DNA of 9,087 nucleotides from Candidatus Hydrogenedentota bacterium (lineage in GTDB: Bacteria > Hydrogenedentota > Hydrogenedentia > Hydrogenedentales > CAITNO01), in NCBI GenBank assembly GCA_903822375.1, contig CAIJOU010000479.1:1-9087 (forward strand), given 5' to 3'. Under the pieces are notes generated by a model that did no database searches, was not told the DNA's origin, and saw only the letters and a program-made list of their open reading frames with translations. Of this stretch, positions 7,113 to 9,087 are shown in pieces. The position numbers and the translations under genes were made by a program. Positions within the stretch are counted from its first letter, which is position 1; each line of letters begins with the position of its first letter.

Positions 7113-7705
7113 CAATCTTCCCGCGTTGCCAGTCTCTTCAACGCGTCCAGTTGTTCCTTCAGCGTCTCCAATATGGGGTGGTTCCATCCCTGGCAGAGGG
7201 CCTCGTACATAGACTCGTAGTACCACAGACTGCCCTCGCGGCCGCCCTTGAACGCCTTCCAGGTGTCCTCGCCGTGCTGGCGCAGTCCCAGGTAAACGGA
7301 GCGCATGTTGTGCAGCTTGTCCGCAGCCAGGATCAGGCGCACTTCCGGGGTGGCCGTGGCGGCCTCGGCCAGGTGCTTGTCCTTGCGTTCTTTCCAGGGC
7401 GGTTTGGGCAGTTCCAGCGTGTCGCTGCATGCCAGCACCAGTTCCGCCACGCGCGGGCCGAACTGTTCCCGGATACGGTCAAGCGTTTCCTGTCCGCCCT
7501 GGTCTTCCGCCGCATCGTGCAGCAGTGCCGCGATAAACAGGTCTTCATTGCCGCCATACTCGCCCACAATCGCGGCAACGCCCAGCAGGTGCGTCACATA
7601 GGGCACCTTTTCCGGTCCCCGGCGCCGCTGTTCGCCGTGCAGTTCGAAAGCCAGCGTCAGTGCTTCCAGCACGCGCTGCGTGTAGGTGTGGCCGATCTCA
7701 CTCAC
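7112..7705 (-). CDS. HD-domain protein, probable (p)ppGpp hydrolase (SpoT/MESH1-type)
   Basis: The protein has 197 residues from a GTG at 7705 that overlaps the stop of the upstream phosphodiesterase gene (GTGA); AAGGAG lies 11 nt upstream. An in-frame ATG at 7777 would overlap the neighbour by 76 nt and is less likely. The HD signature is complete: His39, His63-Asp64, Glu67-Asp68 and DKLHN (Asp129 to Asn133). These match the Mn-binding residues and the catalytic Glu-Asp of small alarmone hydrolases, which turn (p)ppGpp into GDP/GTP plus pyrophosphate. The length fits a hydrolase-only enzyme; no RelA synthetase, TGS or ACT domain is present. The C-terminal part (GGREGSLWYYESMYEAL, about 154-170) is typical of a bacterial HD subfamily whose substrate is not well known, so another nucleotide is possible. 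No signal peptide, so cytoplasmic. It is the last gene of the folE unit. Confidence 0.83.
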   Translation of the reverse strand: MSEIGHTYTQRVLEALTLAFELHGEQRRRGPEKVPYVTHLLGVAAIVGEYGGNEDLFIAALLHDAAEDQGGQETLDRIREQFGPRVAELVLACSDTLELPKPPWKERKDKHLAEAATATPEVRLILAADKLHNMRSVYLGLRQHGEDTWKAFKGGREGSLWYYESMYEALCQGWNHPILETLKEQLDALKRLATRED

Positions 7706-8517
7706 TTTGCGCCGCGCTCCTTGAGCAGCTTTATAAGTGCTGCAGGTTTGTCCGTTTGAATACCGTCCACCTTCCATTCAAGCATCTTTGCCCATGAGTC
7801 CGGCCCACCGTCGTCCACGATGACCGCGGCGCCGTTTTTGTGGCAGGTCTCCACAAAGGACTGGGTAAGGCTCTTCATGTCGGACGCGATTACGGGCGGC
7901 TTCGTCCGGTCCAGAATGTGCTGCAGGCCGCGCTCCGCACCCGGGTCGGGCATGGGCAGGCATTCCGGGCACAATTCCTTCAACCTGGTCAGGTTGATTC
8001 CGCCCGTGTACCAGACAGCGTCGCGTTCCATGCCGCGCTCGCGCAGCATCTTGACAATCTGGTCGACCGGCGCGGCCTTGAGGTCCACGTAAATGCCGAT
8101 TTTGCCCTTGCACAGGTCCAGAATCTCGCCCAACTCGGGGATGCGCTCGTTCTTCCATTCCGGTCCGATTCGGCTGCCGATGTCCATTGCTTTCAACTCT
8201 GCCAGTGTAAACCCAGCCACCGGCCCCTTGGCGTCTTTGGTGTATGCGTCGATCAAGCCGTTGTGCATGCTGACAATGTGGCCGTCCTTTGTGGCGCGCG
8301 TGTCGATTTCGACGAAGTCCGCACCCACTTCGATGGCCTTTGCATAGGCCGCCAGCGTGTTCTCCGGGATCCCCTCATGCGCGCCCCGGTGCGCCACCAC
8401 ATACATCCCGCCCTGACGCGGTTCGCGCGGAATGGGCCGGACATCCGCCGCATGCGCCAATGCCGCAACGAGCAGCAAAGCGGCAAGAAGATAGCTGTTT
8501 CGCAATGCATAATTCAT
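7702..8517 (-). CDS. Secreted glycerophosphodiester phosphodiesterase (GDPD family)
   Basis: The protein has 271 residues. Residues 1-23 are a Sec signal peptide (LLAALLLVAALAHA, likely cut after Ala23), which places the enzyme in the periplasm or outside. The rest is a GDPD TIM barrel: VAHRGAHEGIPENT (41-54; His43, Arg44, Glu52), FVEIDTRATKDG (68-79; Glu70, Asp72), SMHN (His85), IYVDLK (142-147) and DGIQTDKP (251-258). The family uses a metal ion and two histidines to split glycerophosphodiesters into sn-glycerol 3-phosphate and an alcohol, so phospholipid recycling or scavenging is the likely job. Two positions differ from the common pattern: Asn86 where Asp usually follows His, and Asp145 where Glu usually precedes the Lys147 position. 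The ATG at 8517 lies in a heptamer repeat, with GAGGA 12 nt upstream overlapping the folE stop. It is followed by the HD-domain gene with a 4-nt overlap. Confidence 0.92.
   Translation of the reverse strand: MNYALRNSYLLAALLLVAALAHAADVRPIPREPRQGGMYVVAHRGAHEGIPENTLAAYAKAIEVGADFVEIDTRATKDGHIVSMHNGLIDAYTKDAKGPVAGFTLAELKAMDIGSRIGPEWKNERIPELGEILDLCKGKIGIYVDLKAAPVDQIVKMLRERGMERDAVWYTGGINLTRLKELCPECLPMPDPGAERGLQHILDRTKPPVIASDMKSLTQSFVETCHKNGAAVIVDDGGPDSWAKMLEWKVDGIQTDKPAALIKLLKERGAK
7717..7722 (-). promoter_or_regulatory. Ribosome binding site supporting the GTG start of the HD-domain gene
   Basis: AAGGAG on the minus strand lies within the last codons of the phosphodiesterase gene, 11 nt before the GTG at 7705. 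The spacing is a little long. Together with the GTGA overlap it supports coupled translation. Confidence 0.5.
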
Positions 8518-8528
8518 AATTCGTAATT
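8508..8528. repeat. Three tandem heptamers (CRTAATT) at the phosphodiesterase start
   Basis: CATAATT (8508-8514), CATAATT (8515-8521) and CGTAATT (8522-8528) lie head to tail and fill most of the gap between folE and the phosphodiesterase gene. The start codon (8517-8515) is in the second unit; the first unit holds another ATG in a different frame. The AT-rich block stands out from the GC-rich surroundings. It resembles short tandem heptamer repeats seen in intergenic regions of some bacteria, such as cyanobacteria. Confidence 0.6.
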
Positions 8529-8529
8529 A

Positions 8530-8534
8530 TCCTC
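8530..8534 (-). promoter_or_regulatory. Ribosome binding site of the phosphodiesterase gene
   Basis: GAGGA on the minus strand overlaps the folE stop codon (8535-8533) and lies 12 nt before the ATG at 8517. The spacing is unusually long, and the heptamer repeat fills the spacer. Confidence 0.45.
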
Positions 8535-9087
8535 AGCGGCTCACGTCGCGGTTGATCAATTGCAGAAACTCGGTGCGCGTGATGGCGTCGTCATGGAAAC
8601 TGCCCAGCACCGACGACGTGGTCATCACCGAATTCTGCTTTTCCACGCCGCGCATCATGGTGCACAGGTGGCGGCATTCGACCACCACGCCTACGCCCTC
8701 CGCCTTGGTGTGGTCCATGATGGCCCGCGCAATCTGCGCCGTGAGCCGTTCCTGAATCTGCAGCCGTCGTGAGTAGAAATCAACGATGCGGGCGATCTTG
8801 CTCAGGCCGATCACCTTCTTGCGGGCGATATACCCCACGTGGACGCGGCCAAAGAAGGGCAGCATGTGATGTTCGCACAGGCTGTACAGCTCAATGTCGC
8901 GCGAGATGACCATGTTGTTCGACTCGGCCTCGAACACCGCACCGTTGATGATTTCGTGAATGTCCTTGCGGTAGCCCGAAGTCAGGAAATCCAAGGCCTT
9001 GGCATAGCGCATCGGGGTCTTGCGCAACCCTTCACGTTCCGGGTCCTCGCCCATCTCAACCAGCAGTTCGCGGATGAGTTCCGCGGC
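8533..9087 (-). CDS. folE: GTP cyclohydrolase I (5' end cut off by window edge)
   Basis: The enzyme converts GTP to 7,8-dihydroneopterin triphosphate and formate, the first step of tetrahydrofolate (and in some bacteria queuosine or biopterin) synthesis, in the cytoplasm. The frame stays open to the window edge, giving 184 visible residues that begin AAELIRELLVEMGEDPEREG. The ATG at 9054 is internal, because the family's N-terminal helix continues upstream of it. By motif spacing the first visible residue corresponds to about E. coli FolE residue 40. The zinc ligands are all present: Cys71 and His74 in SLCEHHMLPF, and Cys142 in CRHLCTMMRGV, with catalytic His140. ERLTAQIA (113-120) and EKQNSVMTTS (149-158) are also family signatures. 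This is the classical zinc-dependent FolE-type (type IA), not FolE2. The gene ends 15 nt before the phosphodiesterase start. Confidence 0.97.
   Translation of the reverse strand, partial: AAELIRELLVEMGEDPEREGLRKTPMRYAKALDFLTSGYRKDIHEIINGAVFEAESNNMVISRDIELYSLCEHHMLPFFGRVHVGYIARKKVIGLSKIARIVDFYSRRLQIQERLTAQIARAIMDHTKAEGVGVVVECRHLCTMMRGVEKQNSVMTTSSVLGSFHDDAITRTEFLQLINRDVSR

Noticed and set aside
7706..7777. ATG at 7777 as start of the HD-domain gene
   Set aside because: It would overlap the phosphodiesterase gene by 76 nt and add a stretch with no HD-family character. The GTG at 7705 forms a GTGA overlap and has an AAGGAG.
9052..9054. ATG at 9054 as start of folE
   Set aside because: The frame stays open for 11 more codons to the window edge and encodes the expected FolE helix upstream, so the true start is outside the window.

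Overview
This is a gene-dense window of high-GC bacterial DNA in which every supported gene lies on the minus strand; read in the direction of transcription, the window runs from 9087 down to 1. No rRNA, tRNA, CRISPR array, insertion sequence or integrase is visible. The mix suggests a heterotrophic Gram-negative of the Planctomycetota/Verrucomicrobiota/Lentisphaerota or 'Hydrogenedentes' type: large secreted carbohydrate-active proteins, a beta-propeller fused to a GH123-like domain, a BACON-like domain on a lipoprotein, and Sec and lipoprotein signal peptides. This placement is an inference from gene content, not from a phylogenetic marker.

Region A (9087-7112) looks like a three-gene unit. 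It starts with folE (GTP cyclohydrolase I, 5' end cut off by the window edge). After a 15-nt gap comes a secreted glycerophosphodiester phosphodiesterase. A GTG start overlapping that gene's stop by 4 nt begins an HD-domain protein with the full metal and catalytic signature of SpoT/MESH1-type (p)ppGpp hydrolases. The 15-nt gap is built of AATT-centred heptamer repeats that include the phosphodiesterase start codon.

Region B (7111-6933) is a short intergenic stretch. It holds small direct and inverted repeats, a three-copy 9-nt repeat and a candidate promoter just ahead of the next gene.

Region C (6932-1273) is a tightly coupled two-gene cassette (ATGA overlap) for exported polysaccharide or glycan-processing proteins. 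The first is a 1130-residue protein with a seven-repeat FG-GAP/PQQ-like propeller, a beta-sandwich region and a GH123/DUF4091-like catalytic domain with an Asp-Glu pair. The second is a 756-residue exported protein with a probable TIM-barrel glycosidase fold and a well-defined N-terminal domain that I cannot assign. The coupling suggests both act on the same substrate outside the cytoplasm.

Region D (1272-1) begins with about 200 nt of intergenic DNA containing a purine-rich tract and a small hairpin. It continues with a lipoprotein gene that runs off the left edge. That protein has a BACON-like domain followed by a von Willebrand factor A-like domain whose metal-binding (MIDAS) residues look degenerate.
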